A DNA stretch of 64,000 nt from Piezodorus guildinii (GCA_023052935.1 CM041298.1:2728001-2792000), one strand, 5' to 3'. Numbered from the stretch's first letter, positions 1-9,430 are shown. Program-made: numbers and translations. The notes: generated by a model from the sequence alone, not told the origin.

Positions 1-11
1 ACAACCCAATA
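1..11. mobile_element. Possible mariner terminus at window edge
   Basis: The first 11 bases read ACAACCCAATA. This matches the outer terminal inverted repeat plus TA target of the mariner that ends at 41306 in this window. Only the tip is visible, so it may be coincidence. Confidence 0.25.
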
Positions 12-189
12 TTTTATTTTTATTCCAGTGGCGCGACAGACCGCGTGGTGTAATCTGCTGGGACAACACACTTGCGTTTCTCAATGAGTTTTATAGGGTA
101 GGGTCATCACTCTCTACATCTATTATTGAGAGTGGCCACCAGTTAGCTGACGGGTCTCACAGTAGGGAGAGGCTGTGAGTGAGCCCCAA

Positions 190-706
190 TAATTTTTTTT
201 TCAAACATTTTTATTGATATTAACAATTGTATTAACAAAAAAATACATCAAGTAAATGTGATAGTTATATAATACAATGATATGAAGTACGTGTAAAGAA
301 GCACTATAAAAAGATGGTCCCACGGACATCTCCTTTTCAGGCGCCTCAGAGAAGTATCAGGAATTGAAGAGGAGGAAAGGATTAAAACTAGTGGGTTAGA
401 GTGAGAATGGAGTTTTTCATGAAAGGATTGATACCTGGTCCTGGCCAAATCAGTAACATAGGGAACATTAAGGTCTTTATGGATAAGTTTATTCGTGACA
501 AAGTAAGGAGCGTTGAGGATTTTACGAAGGATTTTGTTTTGCAGGGATTGGATTCGGGAAGGATTTGATGGTTTAGTAGAACCCCAAAGCTCTAGTCCAT
601 AAGTCCAGATTGGTCTTATAATTGCCATGTAGATGAGCCTTTTGTAGTTAAGAGGAAGGTTTGACCGTTTGTCTAGTAAGTGTTGAAGTAGCCTAAAACG
701 GCGATC
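190..706 (-). mobile_element. 5'-truncated Jockey-type LINE, ORF2 C-terminus and 3' UTR (family L2)
   Basis: The minus strand reads through the C-terminal end of a non-LTR reverse transcriptase. It carries the motif IRPIWTYGLELWGS followed by RIQSLQNKILRKILNAP, typical of the region after the RT thumb in Jockey-clade elements. The 3' end is on the left, next to a T-run on the + strand (a poly(A) tail on the element strand). Two more copies of the same family lie at 14516-14895 and 36535-37235. Only the last ~150 codons remain, so this copy cannot be autonomous. Confidence 0.8.
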
Positions 707-749
707 AGCCTATAAATTTAAATGCTTGAAAAAGTCCACAATGGACTCG

Positions 750-820
750 GGTTCGAACTAACAACCTTTAGCGTAGGAGATTAGCGTGCCAGGTACTGAG
801 CCACGAGCTCCTCTTCCCGG
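750..820 (-). repeat. tRNA-like SINE head, degenerate
   Basis: On the minus strand an A-box-like segment (GTGGCTCAGTACCTGG) is followed about 40 bases later by a B-box-like GTTCGAACCC. This is the internal Pol III promoter layout of a tRNA-derived SINE. No cloverleaf is evident, and it does not match the best-defined SINEs of this window. Confidence 0.35.
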
Positions 821-1210
821 ATGATTCTATACGGAAGTGAAACGTGGTCGCTTACTTTGATGAATAAACAATGCATTAGTGGTTTTCGAGAGTAAGGTTC
901 TACGTAATAATTTTTATTCAAAGAGGGAAGATGCCATCAGATAATGTGGAAGGTTACACGACGCGGAATTACAGAGCTTGTACCCCCCTCCACCAGTATA
1001 AGGTTATAACATCACGACGGCACAAATGGGTGGGTAAAGTTAAATCGCTACAAAGTTAACGTGTGCTAAAGAGAGTGGTAGGCGTCCAAGAGGTGGGTCG
1101 AGGATGGACAACGCCTTATGGTTTTCGAGAATAAGGTTTTACGTAATAATTTTTATCCAAAGAGGGAAGAGACCATCAGACAATTTAGATGGTTGGAAGA
1201 ATTAGGTTAA
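815..1210 (+). mobile_element. Degenerate LINE fragment with internal duplication
   Basis: The + strand frames give broken LINE-like phrases: LYGSETWSLTL, and a VFENKVLRNN segment resembling the end of RTE-type ORFs such as the one at 11216-11938. A ~65-base block at 881-945 is repeated at 1119-1185 with few changes (period ~238). The element is full of stops and was probably duplicated after insertion. Confidence 0.4.
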
Positions 1211-1855
1211 ATCTGATCAGCTGACTTTAGAGAGTTGTCATTGGATGTAATTAAGTAGGCAAGGTATCGACATTGTACCAAAGTCATCAAAACAATATTA
1301 AACATTTACAAGGAATGTCGTTGGTAACATACAAAGCTAATTAAAATACAAAACGACAACAGAAGAGTTGGACTCGACAAGATATTCTAAATACTCAAAC
1401 TTGGCAATGAAAATAACATTTATTGCAGCTATAAAATATCTCTTTCATTGCTCAACGACAATGCCGCAAATTTATTGCCTTCACAGCGGCTAAATATAAC
1501 GTTTTCATCAGTTCTCTTTAATTTTAGATCATGTCTTCTATGCGATGCAACGAAAGGCATTTAAATACGAAGAATGGGTATTATTTTATGTTCATATGTT
1601 TACACAGTTCGTTTGTTGTCGTATCATTAGCGAACATTGTGACATTAAACATAGTTTTAACCCTATACTGACTCAATACTTTATTACCTTATTTATTGCG
1701 AGTGGGCTCGCCTCTGCTTCGAACCGGTGCAACTTGAATGAAATGCTATTTATATTTAAAAATCTCTGTCTTATCGTTCAGTTTATCACTTTGAGAGTTT
1801 TAGTTTATCGTTGAGAAAATATATTCATTTTATAACTTATACTCATTATTATATT
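1211..1855. other. AT-rich spacer, no supported feature
   Basis: An 89-codon open frame at 1545-1814 (+) has no recognisable domain, no convincing splice sites and composition like its surroundings. I see no gene or repeat family here. Confidence 0.4.
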
Positions 1856-1857
1856 CG

Positions 1858-2265
1858 ATGAGGAAGATGGTTGGAGACGCGGACATCAGAAAGAAACACA
1901 CATTAAAACGTAGTACTTATTTTAATCGTGTGCCGACGTTTCGGCCAACATTGTGGGCCTTCATCAGGGCTAAGAGAACTAGATAACAACAAATGTAACT
2001 ATAAACTTAATAATATGTTAGGTATATAATAATAATATTGTGACAGTAATATCATATGTGAACAAACATATAATTAAATGTAAAATGATAATAAGATGAC
2101 AGCTATAAATTATAGAAGTAAACAAAATCAAGATGATAATATTGCAATGAGGATATTTAAAGAGAAAGTAAGCAAATGATTAAATGTTAAAAGAATAATA
2201 CATGAACAATTTTGAAGTGATATTTGACGGTAATATTGTATAAAAAAATATAGTAAGGAACATAG
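1858..2265 (-). mobile_element. Penelope-like fragment carrying a hammerhead motif
   Basis: The segment begins with the block GATGAGGAAGATGGT, shared with 18217, 19630 and 20461. It continues into a hammerhead-like core on the minus strand and an A/T-rich tail. The same order (shared block, ACACA-rich stretch, hammerhead core, AT-rich tail) recurs at 12000, 18185 and 20430. Hammerhead motifs in the terminal repeats of Penelope-like retroelements are established knowledge. No GIY-YIG or RT coding sequence is present, so assignment to that class is inferred from the motif. Confidence 0.5.
1934..1968 (-). ncRNA. Hammerhead ribozyme-like motif
   Basis: The minus strand reads CTGATGA, then a stem II of GGCC...GGCC closed by a short ACAATGTT-type loop, then GAAAC. 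These are the conserved core boxes of a hammerhead in the right order. Stem III after GAAAC would be very short (CGT with ACG), as in Penelope-type hammerheads. Self-cleavage is not demonstrated. Confidence 0.6.
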
Positions 2266-2271
2266 GTAATA

Positions 2272-2560
2272 TATTCTCAACCGTGAAACCTAAGATCACG
2301 GGTTCAAATCCGCAGATGGTCCTAGACTTTTTCAATGGGAGTAAAAATCCTTAGTTATGCCGTCCTTCAGTGGGGACATTAAAAGGTGGTCCCGAGTCTG
2401 TGCGATAACAAATACTCGTTAAAAATCCCTATCCTAATAAGACCTGGATAGATTTTAAAATTTGGGACTCCAACTGTAACCGACTAGACACAGTAGCATA
2501 AAGTGACGTTAAATAAATAAACAACGGTCAACTAAACTCCATCATCATTATTATGTTCAA
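2272..2560 (+). repeat. tRNA-derived SINE, family S1
   Basis: It contains the B box GGTTCAAATCC, then the S1 body: CTTAGTTATGCCGTCCTTC, GGTGGTCCCGAG, CCTATCCTAATAA, and a 3' end GCATAAAGTGACGTTAAAT followed by an A-rich tail. The A-box end is truncated. It is followed at 2537 by CGGTCAACTAAACTCCATC, the inverse of the block that starts the Penelope-like pieces. Confidence 0.7.
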
Positions 2561-2841
2561 TCATCGGCAGAAACGATAAACATTAATCAAAATTAGTTAA
2601 GTTGCAATTTTAAACTGAAACACAGACAACGCAAAATTTAATCATCCGCAAAAAAAAAAAAAAAACTTGATTGCTTTGTATGTTTTCAAAAACTACAGAA
2701 ATAACAATGGATCCTATCCTTTACGTTTATAACTATTTAATATTTTGAATAAACTATTTAAATACATTTTAAAGGTTTCATTTAGTCTCCATTGAGTTTA
2801 CATTGAAACATCAGAGAAATATTATTAAGTTTGAAATAATT

Positions 2842-3010
2842 AAAAAAAATCTGGTGCGGGCAACACACGACTTTCACTTACCTCCATTTTTAAAATAAAT
2901 AAGTCAATTTTCAAATACAGTTAGAGATAAAAATGCGTGAAATTATTAAGGAATTAATCAAATTGAATTTATATAGAAACATGTGTTTTATTAAAAAATC
3001 AATTATATTA
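2842..3010 (+). repeat. Family A non-coding repeat, left part (split by the LINE)
   Basis: This begins with the family A outer end TCTGGTGCGGGCAACAC and the subterminal ACTTTCACTTAC. It continues into the AT-rich body, where it is cut by the LINE at 3011. The remainder resumes at 7691. The last 14 bases before the LINE are AATCAATTATATTA. Confidence 0.85.
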
Positions 3011-3214
3011 AAAATAAAATAAAATAAACTTTATTCACATATTTACATTTGGACAAAATGTTAACAATGATTTTGGATGAGTCATCCTTACAATCAGAAA
3101 ATATTTTTGTTTTTTTGTGATTATAGTACATTAGCCTAATGGCAAACATATGGTGAAAAATTGAGGTTACTTTGCGATTGTAGGAAAAATTATACAAAAA
3201 ACCTACGCATAAAA

Positions 3215-3350
3215 ACTACACATAAAATAATTGAGAATACATAAAATATTCAAAGATACATGAAATAATTGAAAATACATAAAATAATTGAAAATACATG
3301 ACATAATTGAAAATACATAAATTAATAGAAAATACATAATATGATTGAAG
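3215..3350 (-). repeat. Tandem repeats in the LINE 3' UTR
   Basis: The + strand shows about six to seven imperfect units of AAAATACATAAAATAATTG, period roughly 17-20. The degraded relative has the same repeats at 35850-35910, so they are an ancestral feature of this LINE's 3' UTR and not a local expansion. Confidence 0.7.
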
Positions 3351-3380
3351 ATTATAAAATTTATAACATAAGAAAGTAAG

Positions 3381-6092
3381 TTAATTTAATAATACATGTT
3401 TTGTTCTCTTATGAGTATATCGTTTTAGTGAAAATTTATTGTAATTACCGATTTCTTTTATTAATGGGTTTTTAGAGACTGGAGTTTTACTGAAGTAAGA
3501 AGCTGTTTGTGAATGGACAAGTTGTTTGATTGTAGGAAGCTGCAAGTCTTGGAGCATTGATGATATTTTCGTGTATCGGGGGAAATTATTAATTATCCGC
3601 ATTGACAAGTTTTGAATTCTCTCGAGTTTATGGAAGTTAGTCGAGCAGGATGAGCTCCAGACTGGAGAGGCATATGTGATTAACGGGCGAATGACTGATT
3701 TATATATTGTTAATTTGTTTTGAGTACTCAAACGGGATTTTCTATTAAAGTAAGGAAACATTTTGTATATTATTTTTTTCGCCTTGTCAATTTTTCTGTT
3801 GATGTGGTCGGTGAAAGTAAGTGATTTGTCTAAAGTAAGGCCTAAGTACTGTACAGATTTTGACCATGGGATGAGAGCTGAATTTAACTTAATTTGGTGG
3901 TTTATTTTTGAGCGACGTTTAGTGAACAGGATTGCTTCAGATTTGGTGGGATTAATTTTCAATTTCCATTTGTTGCAATACTTGTTAAATTGTTTAAAGT
4001 ATTGTTGTAAGCGATTTACTACAGTATCAATACGATATGATGAAGTATACAATGCAGTGTCATCGGCGTATAAAGACCTCGTCACAAATGGGTTGGTCGG
4101 TAGGTCGGAAATGAACAAATTAAAAAGAATTGGAGATAAGCAAGAGCCTTGGGGAAGACCCACCGAGATAGGGAGAGTATCGGAAGTAGATTTGCCAACT
4201 TGAATATAAAACTGTCTATTTGATAAATATGAGTGAATAATGTGAATCAGGTATGGCGGAAAATTATATGAGATTAATTTGTATATGAGTCCGGAGTGCC
4301 ACACAGTATCAAATGCTTTTTCTAGGTCCAGAAGGAGCATACCGGTATGTTTGCGTTCGTTAAAGGCTTTAGTGATGAAGTCAGTGAGTCGTGCCAATTG
4401 GTCAACGGTGGAGTGATGTTCCCTAAAACCAAATTGTTCATCTATTAGTAAATTATTTAGTCTAATATGCTTGTTAATTCGTTTGAGTATTAGTTTTTCT
4501 AGAATTTTGGATAGTATATTTAGTAGACTTATAGGTCTGTAGTTCGAAACATTACTATGGTCTTTATTTGGTTTTTTTATAACTATAGTTTTGGAAGTTT
4601 TCCAGACTATGGGGAAGTAACTAAATCTTAATATGGAATTAAATATTTTGGTTAAGAAATAAATAGATTTTCGGCTTAAATTTTTTATTACTAGGGAGGG
4701 AATGCTATCATCGCCTGGGGATTTTTTAGGTTTTAGACCTTTAATGATTTTTCCGGTTTCTTTTGGAGAGATAGATGAGAAATTAACAGTAAGAGGTGAT
4801 TTTAAATAATCGCGGACGGATTTCTGAATTTTTCGGTTGTGGTGATTTGATCCAAAGAGAGAAGTAATTGAGGGAGTTGTTTGGAAATGCTTGGCTAATA
4901 GTTGAGCTTTATCTCTGTCCAGATATGCATAGCCGTCATTATTTTTTAAAGGAGGAATTTTCAGAGACTGCTTAGTTAAATTTTTGTGAATTTTCCACAT
5001 TTTATTATCCCCTGGCTGACAGGATTTTAAAACCGTAGCCCAGTTTTCGTTTTTCCAATTATTAAGACGTGTTTTAATATAACTATTTAGTTTATTATAG
5101 ACTAATTTGGTTTTTGGGTTATTATTACGTTGGCAGTATCTTTTTAATCTATTTTTAATGTATATTAGGGCTCTGAGTCGGTAGGGTAAATCATTATGAT
5201 AATGTGGATGGAGATAATGTTGTGGAATGGATAACGACATGGATAATTTGATATGTTTATAAAAATCAATTAGAGTAGTGTCGATTTCTTTCGAATCATT
5301 TATGGTCGGATTTATGTTGATTCGGGAATCTAGCTCTTTCCTGAACTTTTGCCAGTCAGCGTCTTTGAGCGAAAATTTGAGTATTTTTGAAACTGTAGGT
5401 AGGGGAGATTGAATACGAAAAATCACGGGATTATGGTCTGAATTTAGAAATGGTAAGGAGATAAGAGGTGATAAATTGTAAATATTTTTCGTTAGAGCCA
5501 AATCGATAATACTAGGTTTGTAATTACGTTGAGTCGGTATATGGGTTGGTTCAGGCGGACTGTGTAGTTGAATGAGGTTTTTTACTATGAAGTTTAGAAC
5601 GAATTTACCGTTTTTATTTGTTCTGTTACAGTTCCACTGTGTGTGCTTAGCGTTTAGGTCTCCAAAGATGATCACTTGTTTATTTAATTTGAATAGTTTA
5701 GTCATGTCTGGAATATTTATTTTATTTGGCGGGATGTACACAGATATTACAGTGGTTGATTTATTGTTAATAATTGTATTAATCGCAACGGCTTCGGTAG
5801 ACATTAAGTCAGGAGCTTGTATAAAATGGTGCTGGACATCGGAACGGACTAAGAGCATGACGCCCCCACCTGCTCTGCTACGATCTCGTCTATAAATGAC
5901 ATATCCCGGAAGCGAGAAACGATCAGTTTCAGAAAGACGTGTTTCACAAACAGAGACTAAATGGGGTTGATTATGATTTAAAAATAATTTAAATTCTACG
6001 TCGTTTCCGCGAATAGTTTGTGCGTTCCACATCATAAATTTAATTTTACTATTGTCACTAGTCATTAGAAATTTTTGAATGAGTTGTGGCAT
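3381..6092 (-). CDS. LINE ORF2: endonuclease plus reverse transcriptase (Jockey clade)
   Basis: This 903-residue protein would nick target DNA and prime reverse transcription of its own RNA at the nick. An apurinic-type endonuclease occupies about residues 15-230, with the motifs WNAQTIRG, VSVCETRL, RRDRSRAGGG, FGDLNAKHTQWN and the catalytic SDHNPV. The reverse transcriptase spans about 440-750: NYRPISLLNILSKILEK, EQFGFREHHST, LLLDLEKAFDTVWH, LPQGSCLSPILFN and the active site YADDTALY, then the YLGLTLD thumb-proximal motif. The C-terminal segment (VIRPLITYASPVWSSSC) is typical of Jockey elements, and no RNase H domain follows. The frame is uninterrupted and the length is normal. The first ATG lies just before the endonuclease domain and about 220 bases downstream of the ORF1 stop. 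Confidence 0.93.
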   Translation of the reverse strand: MPQLIQKFLMTSDNSKIKFMMWNAQTIRGNDVEFKLFLNHNQPHLVSVCETRLSETDRFSLPGYVIYRRDRSRAGGGVMLLVRSDVQHHFIQAPDLMSTEAVAINTIINNKSTTVISVYIPPNKINIPDMTKLFKLNKQVIIFGDLNAKHTQWNCNRTNKNGKFVLNFIVKNLIQLHSPPEPTHIPTQRNYKPSIIDLALTKNIYNLSPLISLPFLNSDHNPVIFRIQSPLPTVSKILKFSLKDADWQKFRKELDSRININPTINDSKEIDTTLIDFYKHIKLSMSLSIPQHYLHPHYHNDLPYRLRALIYIKNRLKRYCQRNNNPKTKLVYNKLNSYIKTRLNNWKNENWATVLKSCQPGDNKMWKIHKNLTKQSLKIPPLKNNDGYAYLDRDKAQLLAKHFQTTPSITSLFGSNHHNRKIQKSVRDYLKSPLTVNFSSISPKETGKIIKGLKPKKSPGDDSIPSLVIKNLSRKSIYFLTKIFNSILRFSYFPIVWKTSKTIVIKKPNKDHSNVSNYRPISLLNILSKILEKLILKRINKHIRLNNLLIDEQFGFREHHSTVDQLARLTDFITKAFNERKHTGMLLLDLEKAFDTVWHSGLIYKLISYNFPPYLIHIIHSYLSNRQFYIQVGKSTSDTLPISVGLPQGSCLSPILFNLFISDLPTNPFVTRSLYADDTALYTSSYRIDTVVNRLQQYFKQFNKYCNKWKLKINPTKSEAILFTKRRSKINHQIKLNSALIPWSKSVQYLGLTLDKSLTFTDHINRKIDKAKKIIYKMFPYFNRKSRLSTQNKLTIYKSVIRPLITYASPVWSSSCSTNFHKLERIQNLSMRIINNFPRYTKISSMLQDLQLPTIKQLVHSQTASYFSKTPVSKNPLIKEIGNYNKFSLKRYTHKRTKHVLLN

Positions 6093-6315
6093 CTATTATA
6101 ACGTTAAGGAGAAAGCTTGTTGTGGTAGAGTACGGGATATAATCGCTGATTTTAAGTTTTGTTGAATTAAGGCCAAGGCAAAAGTTGTTTATATCGCCGC
6201 TTTTACAATTGTAATTTAACAAGACAGTGTATATAAACAACTTTACAACGCTAACACTCATAAGAGATTTGAATATATAATTATTATGAATATATTTGCA
6301 CAATACGATGACCAT
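6058..6315 (-). CDS. Short inter-ORF reading frame opening at a TAATG stop/start overlap
   Basis: An 85-codon frame starts at an ATG that overlaps the ORF1 stop codon as TAATG, and it ends inside the beginning of ORF2 in another frame. TAATG-type overlaps allow termination-reinitiation in some insect LINEs. Here that mechanism would translate this small frame and terminate ~35 bases past the ORF2 ATG, close enough for a second reinitiation. The product resembles nothing I know. It may be a chance frame, or a relic of a longer ORF2 before a frameshift. Confidence 0.3.
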   Translation of the reverse strand: MVIVLCKYIHNNYIFKSLMSVSVVKLFIYTVLLNYNCKSGDINNFCLGLNSTKLKISDYIPYSTTTSFLLNVIIDATTHSKISND

Positions 6316-7514
6316 TAATCAAACATAGAAAGTATGCCTTCTACTAGAATAAAGATTTTTGACATACCGTCTTCGGTGCTTTTTAGTTGTGATAAAATTT
6401 TTTTGAAGTTTGTAATTAATTTACTTACATTAAATAGATTAAACATACCTTTTATTTCTTTAAAACAGTCAGACATCGTAGGTTCATTAGGGTTGTTGTT
6501 GACGGTTTTCGGAGAGAACGTGTTTTGAGGCCACGGTGATTTCGGGGTTGGTAGTACTGGAAATTCTTGATCGCTTTGTGTAAATGTTTTTCGTGGAATC
6601 GCTCTTAGTGCAGGGTTTTTTTTGCTTAGCTGTAGTTCGAGATTTCTTTGGTATTTGGAGCATTGCGTGGAGTTTGAAAAATGTTCATCAGAGCAATTGC
6701 AGCATTTGGGTTTGAAACCGTCAATTAATGTATTTGGACAATTCTTTGAAAGATGTTCTCCGGCACATTTCAGACATCTTGGATTTTTGAAGCAATTACG
6801 TGCCACGTGGTTAAATTCCTGGCATTTGTAACATTGAATTAAAGTTTTGTTTGACCTATATTTCTCCCATTTTATTACTATGTTACAACAGTAGTGAAGG
6901 TTATTTACTTTGGCTAGCTGTTCTTTATTGTCCAAAATTATTATTAATATCGGAAGCTTTATTACCCCGTTTTCGGATTTTTTTTCCATTTGATAGATTT
7001 TGTGAATGGCCAGGCCTTGATTTTTTAGGTCGGACGAAATTTCTTCTATAGGAAACTCAGGAGGCATACCTTTTAGAATAATTTTTGGTTTTGTTTCACT
7101 TTTCGGGGTGAAAGTGTGAAAACCGAGGTTGAGATCTTTAAAAGCACTTTTTACAAGTTCGAAGTCTTCGCTGTTTTGGACGTAGATTGTAGTTTTATTC
7201 ATGTTATATTTTATATTTAAGTCTTTTACTTTTACTTTTAAATCATTGACAGTACCACTGATATTGTTGTAAGATGAGTTAACGATTATTGGGGGGTATT
7301 GGCTTTTCTTCTGTTTATGATTTACAATGTTTTTTAAGATCTCCGTATCTTCTTCATCTAAATCTGAAAGTAAATCATAACTATTGGAGGTTTCAATATT
7401 GAACTCACCTCTTTTACGTTTGGTTGAAGTACCTGGTATCTGTTCTGCCATAGTTCGTGCTTGGCCCCCGATCGGGGCGCCCTTGATTGTTCTACTTTGA
7501 TGAGTGGTGAACAA
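6315..7514 (-). CDS. LINE ORF1: gag-like nucleic-acid-binding protein with three zinc knuckles
   Basis: This 399-residue protein packages the element RNA. It has a basic N-terminus with KRKRGEF, a charged middle containing the RNA-binding-like stretch LKGMPPEFPIEEISSDLK, and three zinc knuckles around residues 228-290. The first two have regular CX2CX4HX4C spacing: CYKCQEFNHVARNC, then CLKCAGEHLSKNC. The third, CCNCSDEHFSNSTQC, has one extra residue before the last cysteine. Triple CCHC knuckles in ORF1 are characteristic of Jockey and related insect clades. The C-terminus is hydrophobic (IFILVEGILSMFD). The frame is intact, and the stop overlaps the next ATG as TAATG. An internal ATG at residue 22 is an alternative start. 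Confidence 0.9.
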   Translation of the reverse strand: MFTTHQSRTIKGAPIGGQARTMAEQIPGTSTKRKRGEFNIETSNSYDLLSDLDEEDTEILKNIVNHKQKKSQYPPIIVNSSYNNISGTVNDLKVKVKDLNIKYNMNKTTIYVQNSEDFELVKSAFKDLNLGFHTFTPKSETKPKIILKGMPPEFPIEEISSDLKNQGLAIHKIYQMEKKSENGVIKLPILIIILDNKEQLAKVNNLHYCCNIVIKWEKYRSNKTLIQCYKCQEFNHVARNCFKNPRCLKCAGEHLSKNCPNTLIDGFKPKCCNCSDEHFSNSTQCSKYQRNLELQLSKKNPALRAIPRKTFTQSDQEFPVLPTPKSPWPQNTFSPKTVNNNPNEPTMSDCFKEIKGMFNLFNVSKLITNFKKILSQLKSTEDGMSKIFILVEGILSMFD

Positions 7515-7690
7515 TTAAAAACTAACAGAGAAACACGAAATTTACCACTTAAAACATAGAATAAGTTATAAAAATCCTAGTAAAAAATATATCACTTTTA
7601 TAACCTTATATCACCGTGTGGAGGTACGGAGTACCCCTGAGTCATGATTGTCATAAAATCGAAAGAGAAATGACTAAACAACTACCCAAT

Positions 7691-8453
7691 CAATTATATT
7701 ATTATCTTAAATAATCAGTAAGTTTTATCTTCTTTTCATCACTCTCCAATATCTTTTAAAAGCTTGTGTATGAGATGATATTTTTTCTAAAATCTTTAGC
7801 TTTCCAACGGTATATCATACATATATATTACTGCTCTTATGTTCAAAAACGAAAAATTGCATTAAAAAAATATTTTTTCTGTTTTCTCCTTTAGTTGGGT
7901 ATCGAATTTATTCAATTTATATATTTACCAGTTTTTTATCAGCGTTAACAAGATAATATAGTTATTATTATTGAATCTACAAACTGAAAGGTACTTTAGG
8001 GGAAGAAAATTTAAAATATCGGCATTTAAGCCCTGTCAGACCATTTTTATCTAAATAAAACCTACATTATATTAAATCTCATTAAATTTTACATCGATAT
8101 AGCGAGTTTAATCAAAATCGTCGGCGGAACCGTTTTTGAGAAAATCGAAAAGAGGTGCAAAATGCATATTATAAAGTGCCTCTTCTGGTAGGCTCATTTT
8201 GATGAAAAAAGTTTTGTCACGTCTCGGGCGTATACTTGTCTTAAATATGAAATTTCAGTTTCATTGGACTTACCGTTTCCGCCCGATAGTTACCACACAC
8301 ACACACAGACACACATACACAGACCTTTTTGCGGGACTTGGTTATTTGAACTCAGGGGACCCTAAAACGTGTATTTTCGTTGAAAACTAGAATTAGAAAA
8401 TTTTCACGATCGCAATACTTCCCCTTACTATATATAGTAAGTGACAGTAAAAA
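7691..8453 (+). repeat. Family A non-coding repeat, right part (after the LINE)
   Basis: The family A body resumes directly after the duplicated target site. It contains TTTCCAACGGTATATCAT, GGCATTTAAGCCCTGTCAGA, the GTTTTGTCACGTCTCGGGCG block and an ACAC microsatellite. It ends with the palindrome TTACTATATATAGTAA and GTGACAGTAAAAAT. Together with 2842-3010 it forms a complete ~930-bp element, comparable to 9606-10530. Confidence 0.85.
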
Positions 8454-8529
8454 TGTTAGTCTGTACATTTATAACAACCATTTATGTAAACAACTTAGTA
8501 ACAATTCTGTCTTAAATATTGCCTACTGA

Positions 8530-8720
8530 ATGGAAAAATATAAATTGCACGATCCTGTACGACGTTGGCGATGTTTAAACTATTATAATATCCCTCTTTC
8601 TTTCCCAATTAATTTAAATTTTGCGCTTTCCTCTGGTATATTATACGTCTATGTTACTGCTTATATTTCAGGAATTATTTTTTGATGACTTTGTTACAGA
8701 AAATATATTTTTCCCGTTTT
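8530..8720 (+). repeat. Short divergent repeat (family C)
   Basis: The order GCACGATCCTGTACG, TTTGCGCTTTCC, TATATTACTGCT-like and TGTTACAGAAAATAT parallels a block at 29270-29530. The middle resembles the family A body (growing from CTTTCCAACGGTATATTATA), so this is probably an older relative. No coding potential. Confidence 0.4.
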
Positions 8721-8959
8721 AAGAGAAGCTAAATTTGCAATGTATTTTACTTACAAACCTTCAGGAAAGAATGTCCTAAATAATGTTGAAAGCCGTATCA
8801 AAATCCTTCTTGTGGTTTAGAAAGAGTTCGCAAAAACCAAAATCGCATTATCATTTTATATAGAGAGAGAAGAAGTGATATAACTAATAAAATGAATATT
8901 GATACATGAGGTTTCGAGAATATTGATACAGAAGTCAATGCACCTCTCGTAGAACAAGC

Positions 8960-9430
8960 TACACCTCTACAAAACACTAATACGCCCAGCCTGTTGTGTC
9001 CATCAGAAAGATGGACCACGACTATAAGAATTAAACAAGACCTCCCGATCTTTGAGAGAAAAATTCTTCGAAGGATTTTGGGAGAGGTACAGATCGATGG
9101 TCATTGGAGATGGTGGGCGAACGCCGGAATTTACACTATATATAATGATCAAGATGTACTGAGGATGAAGCTTTGAAGAATGAGATGGACCGGCCACGTG
9201 GCAAGGATGAACAATGGAGCAATCCCTAAGATGATCTTGACAGAACCTTTATATAGCACGGGAAGAGAGAGACCGAAACTAAGATGGTCAAACGTTCTGG
9301 CAAGAGATTGAAGGGATGTCCTGGGAGTCAGGAGCTGTATGGTGGCCGCATTGAACAAAGGGGGCTAGAGGAAGCTGGTTGAGGAAGCCAAGAGGAGACA
9401 CCGAGTTCTAGCACCGAGATAGATTTTTAG
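8960..9430 (+). mobile_element. Degenerate LINE C-terminal fragment
   Basis: The + strand encodes broken pieces of the LINE C-terminal region: FERKILRRILGEVQ, then MRWTGHVARMNNGAIPK after a stop, then a RPKLRWSNVLARD segment. KILRRI...RWTGHVARM...GRPKLRW is the common tail of RTE-like and related reverse transcriptases. It has lost its RT core and contains several stops. Confidence 0.6.

Larger units (their letters stand above)
3011..7687 (-). mobile_element. Complete Jockey-clade non-LTR retrotransposon (family L1)
   Basis: A ~4.7-kb element is oriented right to left with a 5' UTR, an intact gag-like ORF1, an intact endonuclease/reverse transcriptase ORF2 and a 3' UTR. The 3' UTR contains AATAAA and ends in TTTTA repeats rather than a long poly(A). 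It is flanked by identical 14-bp copies of AATCAATTATATTA at 2997-3010 and 7688-7701, a target-site duplication, and it splits a family A repeat cleanly. Intact ORFs and an exact duplication point to a young insertion that may still be competent. A 5'-truncated relative lies at 35470-36420. Confidence 0.92.

Noticed and set aside
1545..1814. 89-codon + frame as a small membrane protein gene
   Set aside because: No promoter, splice or domain support; ordinary chance frame in AT-rich DNA.
3763..4203. 146-codon + strand frame
   Set aside because: It is the antisense of the LINE ORF2 reverse transcriptase.
6622..7051. + strand frames opposite LINE ORF1
   Set aside because: Antisense shadows of the zinc-knuckle protein.
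8199..8390. Recurrent [23 protein letters not shown] frame in several family A copies (8199, 15977, 31073, 50160)
   Set aside because: Length and reading depend on the variable CA run, the end is not conserved, and several copies lack the start or carry shifts; best explained as shared non-coding sequence.
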